A stretch of DNA of 41,094 nt from an uncultured Oscillospiraceae bacterium (GTDB lineage: Bacteria > Bacillota > Clostridia > Oscillospirales > Oscillospiraceae). The first letter of the stretch is position 1; each line of letters begins with the position of its first letter. The stretch covers positions 1-41,094 of the forward strand of contig CANQBC010000020.1 in NCBI GenBank assembly GCA_947589225.1, given 5' to 3'. Shown piece by piece: positions 31,947 through 39,725 of the stretch. The notes under the pieces were generated by a model that did no database searches, was not told where the DNA came from, and worked only from the letters and a program-made list of their open reading frames with translations. Both the position numbers and the translations under genes were made by a program.

Positions 31947-32951
31947 TTGAAAAAAGTAGTATGCCTTTTTGTTTCCTGTCTTTTGCTGGCTGTCACCGCC
32001 TTTCCGGCGCTGGCACTGGAGCAGGACGACAGCTTCTATGTGACGGACGAGACAGCCTCTCTCAGCCGGAGCACCGTGGACGAGGTGGTGTCCATCAACG
32101 AGACGCTGGAAGAGAATTATAACGCCCACATTGTGGTGGTTTTCATTGACTACTTCGGGGACGCTTATGCCGACGAGTACGCGGTGAGCCTTTACAACGA
32201 GTGGTCTCTTTCCCCCCGGGGGATGCTCCTGTGCGTCTCCCCCAAGGAGGGGCGCGGCGGCCTGACCGTGGGTTCGGAGATCGACGACGCCTTTACCGCG
32301 GACGACATGAACGACTACCTTGACAAGTACTTTTGGGACGACTTCGACAAGGGGAAATACGACAAGGCCGTCTTAAAGCTGGTGGAGAAGCTTGCCGACT
32401 GGTATGAGGACTACTATGGCCCCGTCAATTCCGGCGGCGCCGTCCCCTCCCCCGGCCCGTCCCAGGGCGGCGGATCCTCCGGCTCGGGTTCCGCGTTCCT
32501 GTCGGGACTTGGAGTCATCGGCGTTGTTTTGGGTTTCATATTTAGGAATTTTATCATTATTCTAGTCTTTGTGCTGTTGATCGTCCTTGTCATCCTGTCT
32601 GACAGGCGCAGATATCGGGGATATTACACCTCCATGGGTATGCCTGCCCCAAGATATCGGCCGTGGTATATGTTTTCCAACCGGCCTTACAGGCATTACA
32701 GGGCGCCCAGGCCCCCGCGCAATCCTCCACCGCCTCCCCCTCCGAGGCCCCACGGCGGAGGCGGCGGTTACCACCGCGATCCGCCTCCCTCGCGCTCATC
32801 GTCCAGACCGTCCCCGCGTCCCCCGCGTTCCGGCGGCGGCCATTCCGGTGGCTCCTTCGGAGGCCGTTCCGGCGGTGGAAGATCCGGCGGCTCCTTCGGA
32901 GGTCATTCCGGCGGCGGAAGATCCGGCGGCTCCTTCGGAGGCAGAAGATAA
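31947..32951 (+). CDS. TPM-domain (YgcG-like) secreted/membrane protein
   Basis: TTG 31947 follows GAGGTG by six bases and opens a signal peptide (KKVVCLFVSCLLLAVTAFPALA). The TPM domain (about 30-150) contains FYVTDETASLSRSTVDEVVSI, AHIVVVFIDYFGDAYADEYA and NEWSLSPRGMLLCVS. A Gly/Ser linker, a membrane helix (about 190-212) and a cytoplasmic Arg/Pro-rich tail with three GGSFGG units follow. The 334-aa layout is the common YgcG form. The function is unknown, though some TPM proteins act as phosphatases or in photosystem repair. Last gene of its operon. Confidence 0.88.
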   Translation: MKKVVCLFVSCLLLAVTAFPALALEQDDSFYVTDETASLSRSTVDEVVSINETLEENYNAHIVVVFIDYFGDAYADEYAVSLYNEWSLSPRGMLLCVSPKEGRGGLTVGSEIDDAFTADDMNDYLDKYFWDDFDKGKYDKAVLKLVEKLADWYEDYYGPVNSGGAVPSPGPSQGGGSSGSGSAFLSGLGVIGVVLGFIFRNFIIILVFVLLIVLVILSDRRRYRGYYTSMGMPAPRYRPWYMFSNRPYRHYRAPRPPRNPPPPPPPRPHGGGGGYHRDPPPSRSSSRPSPRPPRSGGGHSGGSFGGRSGGGRSGGSFGGHSGGGRSGGSFGGRR

Positions 32952-32979
32952 TCCGAATCAATATTTTATCTTATCTAAT

Positions 32980-33012
32980 GAGCCGGACGCTGCGCGTCCG
33001 GCTCAAGCTTTT
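32980..33012 (+). terminator. Intrinsic terminator after the TPM gene
   Basis: GAGCCGGACGC (32980-32990) and GCGTCCGGCTC (32994-33004) form a perfect 11-bp stem with TGC loop, then AAGCTTTT. It is the first of two in tandem. Confidence 0.75.
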
Positions 33013-33036
33013 AAAAAATACCTTTTTCCACGGATA

Positions 33037-33066
33037 GGGCCGCCCCGGATGGGCGGCCCGTTTTTT
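33037..33066 (+). terminator. Second tandem terminator
   Basis: GGGCCGCCC (33037-33045) pairs with GGGCGGCCC (33051-33059) around CGGAT, followed by G and T6. It backs up the terminator at 32980 and overlaps the stop codon of the convergent phosphoesterase gene. Confidence 0.85.
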
Positions 33067-33667
33067 ATGGCTCCTCGGTGTCGATTATGTAGTGGTCGTA
33101 GGCGTTGATGACGGTGGTGGCGCCCAGATTCGACTTCTGGGGGAGGTTTACGCCGTAATTCAGGTGGACATGGCCGTGGATAAAGTATTTGGGGGTGTAC
33201 TTTTCAATCAGGCCCCTGAAACATTCAAACCCCCGGTGGGTGATGGAATCAAAGTCGTTGACGCCCCGGATGGGCGCGTGGGCCACGATCATGTCAACCC
33301 CTCCGGCCCGGCGGAGCTTCCAGCGAAGCTTTCTGATCCGCCTCTCCATTTGTTTTTCGGTATACATGCTCCTGCCGGTCTTTTTATAGCGGAAGGAGCC
33401 GCCCAGGCCCAGGATCCGAAGGCCGTTTACGGTGACGATCCTGTCCTCAAGACACTCGCACCCCTCCGGTGGGTTGTCGATCAGGCTGTCGTCGTGGTTC
33501 CCTCGGACATAGAGCAGCGGGCAGTGGGCCATTGTCACAAGGAATTCAAGGTAGGTGCGGCTCAGGTCGCCGCAGGAGATGATAAGGTCAAACCCGTCCA
33601 GCCTTCCGGGGCGGTAGAAGTCGTAATATAATTGCGATTCGTCGTCTGCTATCGTAAGGATCTTCAT
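33065..33667 (-). CDS. Calcineurin-like metallophosphoesterase
   Basis: The 200-aa protein starts at ATG 33667, just after the stop of the upstream gene (33669). It has metallophosphoesterase motifs: an N-terminal ADDES in place of the usual DxH, then ISCGDLS, VRGNHDD, AHAPIRG and a C-terminal HGHVHLN. GNHD and GHxH are intact; the first metal ligand motif is altered (D-D-E instead of D-x-H). It may cleave phosphodiesters such as cyclic nucleotides. It is co-transcribed with the ParB-BMP fusion gene. Confidence 0.85.
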   Translation of the reverse strand: MKILTIADDESQLYYDFYRPGRLDGFDLIISCGDLSRTYLEFLVTMAHCPLLYVRGNHDDSLIDNPPEGCECLEDRIVTVNGLRILGLGGSFRYKKTGRSMYTEKQMERRIRKLRWKLRRAGGVDMIVAHAPIRGVNDFDSITHRGFECFRGLIEKYTPKYFIHGHVHLNYGVNLPQKSNLGATTVINAYDHYIIDTEEP

Positions 33668-33668
33668 A

Positions 33669-35615
33669 TCACCGGCCGTCCTCGGATCTCGTCTCGTCGG
33701 GCTTGCGGGCCACCTCAACGCCCACGTTCTCCACGGTGGCCTTTCCGGTCTCGGAGAGCTCGTCGTAAACCGGGATACGGCCCTCCACGTTTTCAACCAG
33801 GTAGTCCATGGAGGCTATGTCCTCCATGTCCAGGGATCGATCCGGTTCGCCCACGGTGCCGCCGCCCTGTATGTGGATGGGCCCGATGAAGGGATCCACG
33901 ATCCAGCGGGAGATGCCGGCCCTGAGATAGCCCACAAGGCGTTTGACGCTCTCCGGCACCTCGTCGGTGAGCTTCACGTCCACCACGCCCGCGGACATGC
34001 CCCAGTAGTAGTTGATGGCCTTGCTGGAGCTTTCGTACTCGGCCTGGAGCGTGCCGTTCAGCACCTGGCGCAGCAAGCCCTCGTAGTAGATGCCCCAATT
34101 CCAGATGGGGACGGCGATAAGCGTCTGGCTTTCGCCGTCCACGTAGGACAGGCCAAGGGTCTGGCCGGGCTCGTAGAGGCGGGCGTTGTCCATGGAGCTT
34201 ATGAGCTTGACGCCGTTCTTTTTGAGCCGCTCCATGGCGGCGTGGCGGCCTCCCACGCTGGACCACTCGAGGCTGATCCTGGCGCGGGGGTTGACCATCA
34301 TGGCGCCCAGGGCAAAGGCGTTGATGCCGGCGATCTGGCCGAATATGGGGTAATCGCACATATAGCCTATCCTTCCGGACGCGGACAGCGCGCCCGCCAC
34401 GGCGCCAATAAGAAATTTCGCCTCGTACATCCTGGCGTAGTAGGTGCGCACATACCGGTGGGACTTGTTGATGGAGCAGTTCATGATAAGGGTGTCGGGG
34501 TTGTCCACCGCCGCTCTCAGGGAGGCCGGGAGCAGCACCGGGGAGGTGGTGAATATGACGTCGCAAAGCTCCTTCACCGCCTGGTCAATGGTCTCCATGG
34601 GATCGGAGATCATGGCGTTGAAGTAGGAGACTGTCTCTATCTTGTCGCCGAATACCTTATCCACATACTGGCGGCCGACCTCGTGTCCGTGGGTCCAGCC
34701 GGAGGCGATCGGATCCTTGTCGTGGACGAAGCCCACCTTCAGGCCCTTTGCCGCGTTTGTGGTTATAATGACCTTGGACAGAATACCGCCCTTGGGCTCC
34801 ATAGGCGCGGGCTTCAGCTCGATGGGCTCCTTCTCCTGCTGCAGTATCAGTTCCTCCCAGAGCTTGGAAACAGACTTTTTGAGCTCCGCAGGGCCCTGCT
34901 CGCACAGGTCGGCGTAGGAGTAGACCTTCATGTAGGCCAGCAACGCGTCCCCGACGGCGGAGGGGGGCATGGTTTTGCCGGCCTTGTCCTCAAAGGCTTC
35001 GCGGAAATAGTGGTAGACGGTGGAAAATTTGCGCCGCTCCTCCTCCGTCCAGTATTCCTCAGGGTCACGGCCCAGAAGCTTCAAAAGCTCCTTGTAGCTG
35101 CCCTTTTTGGAAAACTCCAGGTAATTGATTTTTGTGCAGCGGTAAAAATCCACATATTCGTAATAGATGTCCGACTCAATGCCGGTACCCCGCTCGGGGA
35201 GCACGCGGATAACGTCCGCCTGAATGTTGACGGCGCCAAAAAATTTCAGAACGCTGACACGCTTGTTGCCCTCCTGGACGTAGTAGCGGTTCATATACTC
35301 GTAGACCTTCACCGGATCGCGGATGCCGTCTCTAAGGTGGCTTTCGCAAAGAGAGCTCCACTTGCCGCCAAACTCGGTGTTCTCCGGGAGGATGGGCATG
35401 AAGTTCCTGGCAAAGCTGTTGGTGCGGCCGCGGGTCTTGGTGCCCACGATGAATTCCACGGGTATGGTGACCACGCCCAGCTTCACGCCCAGATTTACGC
35501 GCTCATCCGACACGAAGTCGTCCAGAACCGGCAGGAGGGGGCTGATGCCGTGCGCAATGCAGGATCTGTACTCCTTTTGGCCCAGTTTTTGGGCGTCTCT
35601 GTAATACTCAGACAT
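33669..35615 (-). CDS. ParB-like/BMP (PnrA-like) fusion protein
   Basis: ATG 35615 with AGGAGTG upstream gives 648 aa; the longer open frame upstream lies in the leader and is not protein-like. Residues 55-140 resemble a ParB/Srx-type domain (GIRDPVKVYEYMNRYYV, then EGNKRVSVLKFFG). A helical linker follows, and residues 300-600 form a BMP/PnrA-like periplasmic-binding fold (LKVGFVHDKDPIASGWTHGH, GRIGYMCDYPIFGQIAGINAF, WNWGIYYEGLL). BMP proteins bind nucleosides and are normally secreted lipoproteins, but there is no signal peptide here, so this one is likely cytoplasmic. An intracellular ligand sensor or ParB-like nucleotide-dependent switch is inferred. No permease is nearby. Confidence 0.8.
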   Translation of the reverse strand: MSEYYRDAQKLGQKEYRSCIAHGISPLLPVLDDFVSDERVNLGVKLGVVTIPVEFIVGTKTRGRTNSFARNFMPILPENTEFGGKWSSLCESHLRDGIRDPVKVYEYMNRYYVQEGNKRVSVLKFFGAVNIQADVIRVLPERGTGIESDIYYEYVDFYRCTKINYLEFSKKGSYKELLKLLGRDPEEYWTEEERRKFSTVYHYFREAFEDKAGKTMPPSAVGDALLAYMKVYSYADLCEQGPAELKKSVSKLWEELILQQEKEPIELKPAPMEPKGGILSKVIITTNAAKGLKVGFVHDKDPIASGWTHGHEVGRQYVDKVFGDKIETVSYFNAMISDPMETIDQAVKELCDVIFTTSPVLLPASLRAAVDNPDTLIMNCSINKSHRYVRTYYARMYEAKFLIGAVAGALSASGRIGYMCDYPIFGQIAGINAFALGAMMVNPRARISLEWSSVGGRHAAMERLKKNGVKLISSMDNARLYEPGQTLGLSYVDGESQTLIAVPIWNWGIYYEGLLRQVLNGTLQAEYESSSKAINYYWGMSAGVVDVKLTDEVPESVKRLVGYLRAGISRWIVDPFIGPIHIQGGGTVGEPDRSLDMEDIASMDYLVENVEGRIPVYDELSETGKATVENVGVEVARKPDETRSEDGR

Positions 35616-35806
35616 GGGATCACTCCTCTTCAGGTTATCGGGACTTACGTTAAGAGCGGGAAATGGGCCGGGTGCGAGGGGAATTTTGCCGGGCAGGGCG
35701 CTTTCTTGGGGAAATGCTTTGTGTGTCCGGAAAAAGCAACGCGGCGCGACGGAAAAAGAGCCTCCGCCCGGCCATGTGGGCATTTTTAAAATGGTATCTC
35801 ACCACA

Positions 35807-35835
35807 ATTTTATCATGGAAAGTCCAAAGTGGCAA
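35807..35835 (-). promoter_or_regulatory. Promoter of the ParB-BMP/phosphoesterase operon
   Basis: On the minus strand TTGCCA (35835-35830), 17-bp spacer, TAAAAT (35812-35807). The leader of about 185 nt (35800-35616) is GC-rich; I recognise no riboswitch in it. Confidence 0.7.
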
Positions 35836-35924
35836 GACGGTTTGACAAATTTGAAGAAACTTTGACTATCGTGTGATCGAAGGGCTCGGAGGCATGTACG
35901 CCGCTGCCGTCCAATGGCAATATG

Positions 35925-35973
35925 AAAAAGCGCCCCCAACTCCGGGGAGTCCACCGAAGCCGGGGGCGTTTTT
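35925..35973. terminator. Terminator of the acn-icd operon
   Basis: CGCCCCC (35931-35937) pairs with GGGGGCG (35962-35968); on the minus strand CTTTTT follows and on the plus strand TTTTT. It lies 16 bp beyond the icd stop. Confidence 0.75.
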
Positions 35974-35988
35974 ATGTTTTCAAAAGGC

Positions 35989-37188
35989 TCATTTCTCTAT
36001 CTCGGCCCTGACGGCCCCAATAAATTCGGAAGTCGTGACCTTTTTGACGTCGGGATCCGGGCACAAAAGGGCAAGGTCGCCCGTCATGGTGCCGGCGTTG
36101 ATGGTGTCGAGGACGGCCTTTTCCAGTTTGCCGGCGAAGGCGGCAAGCTCCGCGTTCCCGTCCAGCTCCCCGCGCTTGCGAAGAGCGCCGGACCAGGCGA
36201 AGATGGTGGCCACGGGGTTGGTGGAGGTCTGCTCGCCCTTCAGGTAGCGGTAGTAGTGGCGGGTGACGGTGCCGTGGGCGGCCTCGTACTCGAAGTTCCC
36301 GTCGGGACTCACCAGCACGGAGGTCATCATGGCCAGAGACCCGAAGGCGGTGGAGACCATGTCGCTCATGACGTCCCCGTCGTAGTTCTTGCAGGCCCAG
36401 ATGAATCCGCCCTTAGACCTGATGACACGCGCCACGGCGTCGTCGATGAGGGTATAGAAATACTCGATCCCGGCATCCTTGAACCTCTCCGCGTACTCCG
36501 CGTCGAAGATGCGCTGGAAGAGGAGCTTGAAGGTCTGATCGTACTGCTTGGAGATGGTGTCCTTGGTGGAGAACCACAGATCCTGCTTCTCGGAGAGGGC
36601 GTACTCAAAGCAGCTGCGGGCGAAAGCCTCGATGGAGCTGTCCTTGTTGAACATGGACTGCAAAACGCCGGGGCACTCGTAGTCGTAGACCGTCTGGCGG
36701 TAAGTCTCGCCGTTTATTCCGGTGAAGAGGAGCTCCGCCTTCCCCGGGCCGGGGACACGGTACTCCGTGGCCTTGTAGACGTCGCCGTAGGCGTGGCGGG
36801 CGATGGTGATGGGCTTTTCCCAGGTGGAGACCACGGGCTTGATGCGCTCTGTCATGATGGGGGCGCGAAAGACGGTGCCGTCCAGGGCAGCGCGGATGGT
36901 GGCGTTGGGAGACTTCCACATCTCGTGGAGCTTATACTCCTCCACCCGCTGGGCGTTGGGGGTGATGGTGGCGCATTTGACGGCCACATGGAGGCGCTTG
37001 GCCGCCTGGGCGGCCTCCTCCGTCACCCGGTCGCCGGTGGCGTCCCGATTGGGGAGGCCCAGGTCGTAGTACTCGGTGTTCAGCTCCACAAAGGGGGAGA
37101 GAAGCTCGTCCTTGATCTCCTGCCAGATGATCCGGGTCATCTCGTCCCCGTCCATCTCTACGATGGGGTTCATTTTGATTTTTGACAT
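35989..37188 (-). CDS. icd: NADP-dependent isocitrate dehydrogenase
   Basis: The 399-aa enzyme oxidatively decarboxylates isocitrate to 2-oxoglutarate. It starts MSKIKMNPIVEMDGDEMTRI and has the eukaryote-type (subfamily II) pattern: KSPNATIRAALDGTVFRAPI for substrate binding, TIARHAYGDVYK, IWACKNYDGDVMSDM for metal Asp and EAAHGTVTRHY for coenzyme. Gene start is 4 bp after the aconitase stop, so the two are co-transcribed leftward. Together with the divergent citrate synthase it makes 2-oxoglutarate for glutamate synthesis. Confidence 0.96.
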   Translation of the reverse strand: MSKIKMNPIVEMDGDEMTRIIWQEIKDELLSPFVELNTEYYDLGLPNRDATGDRVTEEAAQAAKRLHVAVKCATITPNAQRVEEYKLHEMWKSPNATIRAALDGTVFRAPIMTERIKPVVSTWEKPITIARHAYGDVYKATEYRVPGPGKAELLFTGINGETYRQTVYDYECPGVLQSMFNKDSSIEAFARSCFEYALSEKQDLWFSTKDTISKQYDQTFKLLFQRIFDAEYAERFKDAGIEYFYTLIDDAVARVIRSKGGFIWACKNYDGDVMSDMVSTAFGSLAMMTSVLVSPDGNFEYEAAHGTVTRHYYRYLKGEQTSTNPVATIFAWSGALRKRGELDGNAELAAFAGKLEKAVLDTINAGTMTGDLALLCPDPDVKKVTTSEFIGAVRAEIEK

Positions 37189-37192
37189 ATGT

Positions 37193-39433
37193 TCAGCCCT
37201 TCTTCCTGTTGGCGGAATACCAATTCATTAAACAGCCAGTAAGTATGATTTCCCGTTCCTTCTGTGTCAGCTCCGGGAGATACAGGGTGATCTCCGTGAC
37301 CCTGCCGTCGGAGAGGACCTTCGCCTTGACCTCCCGCGCGCCGGACTCGACAGCGCGGCGGATACCGGGGACGTAGACGTAATCGCCCACCTCGTAGGGG
37401 AAGTCCGTCCCCTCGTCAATGTTAAAGGGCAGGATGCCCCAGTTGATGCAGTTGGAGCGGTAGCGCTTGGTGGCGTACTCGCGGCAGATATTGGCCGCGC
37501 CCCCCAGGACCCGCTGGCAGGAGGCCGCCTGTTCCCTCGCCGAGCCGTCGCCGGGGCGGTTGGCGTAGATGGCGGAGGCAAAAGCGGTATTTTTGACATC
37601 AGCGACACCGAGAGCCTCATAGACCTGCCTGAGCTCCGCGTCCGGCTCTCCCCCGCCCCGCCGGGCGATGTCGTTGGCCCTGCCCACATAGCCGGGATCC
37701 CGGCGGGAGAGGGCGAAGGTGGCCAGCTTCAGGGGGTTGGAGCGGTAGCTGGAGGTGTCCCCGGAGGGGATGAGCTCGTCGGTGGTGGTCACGGGGTCCC
37801 GAAGGACGCTCGCCAGCTCCAGAACGATGTTCTCCCGGAGCGCCGGGATGGCCGGCCACTCGGTGATGTTGGGGCCAAGCTTGAGCTCCTCCTCCGGGTG
37901 CGGTTCCCCGAAGCCGTTGTAGACGCGCTTTTCATAGGGGGCGCGGTCGTACCGGCGCTCCACACTCTCGGGGGGCGCGTAGTCTATCTCGTCGGCGCCG
38001 GTCAGCACGCCGCCGTTCCGGGCCGTGGCGGCGATGGATCGGGCGTCCATCAGCGCCACGCAGGAAAGCTGCCCGTCCGCGGGCTTGCTGCCCTCCCGGT
38101 TGGGGAAGTTGCGGGTGCAGTGACGGATGGAGAGCGCGCCGTTGGCCGGCACATCCCCCGCCCCGAAGCAGGGCCCGCAGAAGCAGGGCTTGAAAACGGC
38201 CCCCTGAGATGTGAGCCTTTGCGTCACCCCGTTGTTCATAAGCTCCATGGCCACGGGGAGGCTGGGCGGGTAGACCGTCAGGCCGAAGCTCCCCGCGCCG
38301 ATGCCGCCGGTCTCCAAAATGGCGGCGGCCTCGGCGATGTTGTCGTACATGCCGCCGGAGCAGCCCGCGATGACGCCCTGATCGACATAGAGCTTGCCGC
38401 CTTTGACCTTGCTGAGAAGGTCGAGCTTCACCTTGCCCTTGAACTTGCCCTCCGCCGACTTCTCCGTCTGACGGAGGATGTCGGTGAGGTTTGCCTTCAG
38501 CTCCCGGATGGTGTACGCCTCGCTGGGGTGGAACGGCAGGGCGATCATGGGTTCCACCTTGGACAGGTCGATCTCCACGCAGGCGTCGTAGTACGCGCCC
38601 TCCCCCGGCTCCAGCTTTTTATAGTCCTCCGGGCGGCCGTGGATCCTGTAATACTCCTCCACCAGCCCGTCCGTCTGCCAGATGGAGCTCAGGCACGCGG
38701 TCTCCGTGGTCATCACGTCTATGCCGATGCGAAAATCCATGGGCAGGTTCCCGACGCCCGGACCTGCAAATTCCAGGACGGAGTTCAAAGCGAAGTTATT
38801 TTTGTAGACGGCGCCGCAAAGGGCGATGGCCACGTCCTGGGGGCCGACCCCCCTTCTCGGCGAACCGGTGAGGTATACCAGCACCGTGCGGGGATAGGCA
38901 ACGTCGTAGGTGGCCTCCAGAAGCTGCTTGACGATCTCCGGGCCGCCCTCGCCCACGCCCATGGTACCCAAGGCCCCGTAGCGGGTGTGGCTGTCCGAGC
39001 CCAGGATCATCTTCCCGCATCCGGCCAGCTCCTCACGGGCGTACTGGTGGATGACGGCGAAGGACGGGGGCACAAAGATGCCGCCGTATTTTTTAGCGGC
39101 TGAGAGGCCGAAAGCGTGGTCGTCGGCGTTGATGGTGCCACCCACGGCGCACAGGCTGTTGTGGCAGTTGGTCATCACATAGGGTACCGGGAAGCGCTCA
39201 AGGCCCGAGCCCTTGGCCGTCTGGATGATGCCCACGTAGGTGATGTCGTGAGATATGAGACTGTCAAACCGAAGCCGGAGATTTTCCCCGTCCGCGCCCT
39301 TGTTCTTGTTATGGGCGCTCAAGATGCCGTAGACGATGGTCTTTTTCCGGCCCGCGGCGGCGTCACGGCCCGGGGCGTCAAACGCCGGCGCGCCGTTTAT
39401 ATAAAATGTTCCCTTGTCATGCAGGGTGAGCAT
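37193..39433 (-). CDS. acn: Aconitate hydratase
   Basis: The 746-aa 4Fe-4S enzyme converts citrate to isocitrate. Visible are the N-terminal substrate segments (GSDSHTRYGALGTMGVGEGG), a Cys in TTETACLSS, a GCSGG motif, the cysteine-rich CFCGPCFGAGDVP, and the C-terminal swivel domain (about 590-746) with KRYRSNCINWGILPF. The length is between that of AcnA/B and mitochondrial-type enzymes and fits the anaerobe-type aconitase/hydratase group. ATG 39433 follows AGAGGTG. A strong promoter and a stable leader hairpin precede it. Confidence 0.92.
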   Translation of the reverse strand: MLTLHDKGTFYINGAPAFDAPGRDAAAGRKKTIVYGILSAHNKNKGADGENLRLRFDSLISHDITYVGIIQTAKGSGLERFPVPYVMTNCHNSLCAVGGTINADDHAFGLSAAKKYGGIFVPPSFAVIHQYAREELAGCGKMILGSDSHTRYGALGTMGVGEGGPEIVKQLLEATYDVAYPRTVLVYLTGSPRRGVGPQDVAIALCGAVYKNNFALNSVLEFAGPGVGNLPMDFRIGIDVMTTETACLSSIWQTDGLVEEYYRIHGRPEDYKKLEPGEGAYYDACVEIDLSKVEPMIALPFHPSEAYTIRELKANLTDILRQTEKSAEGKFKGKVKLDLLSKVKGGKLYVDQGVIAGCSGGMYDNIAEAAAILETGGIGAGSFGLTVYPPSLPVAMELMNNGVTQRLTSQGAVFKPCFCGPCFGAGDVPANGALSIRHCTRNFPNREGSKPADGQLSCVALMDARSIAATARNGGVLTGADEIDYAPPESVERRYDRAPYEKRVYNGFGEPHPEEELKLGPNITEWPAIPALRENIVLELASVLRDPVTTTDELIPSGDTSSYRSNPLKLATFALSRRDPGYVGRANDIARRGGGEPDAELRQVYEALGVADVKNTAFASAIYANRPGDGSAREQAASCQRVLGGAANICREYATKRYRSNCINWGILPFNIDEGTDFPYEVGDYVYVPGIRRAVESGAREVKAKVLSDGRVTEITLYLPELTQKEREIILTGCLMNWYSANRKKG

Positions 39434-39461
39434 CGTATCACCTCTCGTTTTATTTTCTTAA

Positions 39462-39505
39462 GGTGACGGGGATCAAACCCGTGTACGGGCTCGATCCCCG
39501 TCACC
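39462..39505 (-). promoter_or_regulatory. Stable hairpin in the aconitase mRNA leader
   Basis: GGTGACGGGGATC (39462-39474) and GATCCCCGTCACC (39493-39505) form a perfect 13-bp stem, with a nested CCCGT/ACGGG pair in the loop. It lies between the promoter and the aconitase start on the minus strand. GGTGACGGG occurs again just upstream (39508-39516 in the reverse sense). With no T run after it, mRNA protection, protein binding or attenuation are all possible. Confidence 0.65.
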
Positions 39506-39521
39506 TATCCCGTCACCTAAA

Positions 39522-39550
39522 AGTATAGCAGTTTTTTAGTCCGGTTGCAA
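39522..39550 (-). promoter_or_regulatory. Promoter of acn-icd
   Basis: On the minus strand TTGCAA (39550-39545), 17-bp spacer, TATACT (39527-39522). Transcription would start near 39515, so the hairpin forms the first 50 nt of the leader. Confidence 0.8.
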
Positions 39551-39634
39551 GAGTCCGCCTTTGTTTGTTTGCATAAAAGTACAACGGGTTTCCCTCTCCC
39601 CTTTTGGTCAAATATGAATTTTTATACATAAAAC

Positions 39635-39663
39635 TTGCATTTTCTTTTGTGCGGGACTATAAT
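39635..39663 (+). promoter_or_regulatory. Promoter of the citrate synthase gene
   Basis: TTGCAT (39635-39640), 17-bp spacer, TATAAT (39658-39663). It is divergent from the acn promoter 90 bp away, which would let one regulator control both. Confidence 0.8.
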
Positions 39664-39725
39664 TAATACTGTATCTTGGCGGAAACACCGGATATGACCT
39701 TCGAAAAATGAAAGAAGGGAATTCC

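Noticed and set aside
33873-35789. Long plus-strand open frame antisense to the ParB-BMP gene, and similar long antisense frames in other GC-rich genes
   Set aside because: Shadow frames caused by high GC third positions; no ribosome sites, low-complexity Val/Gly/His-rich text.
35616-35800. Riboswitch (purine or other) in the ParB-BMP leader
   Set aside because: The 185-nt leader shows no conserved core that I can match and no terminator-antiterminator pair.
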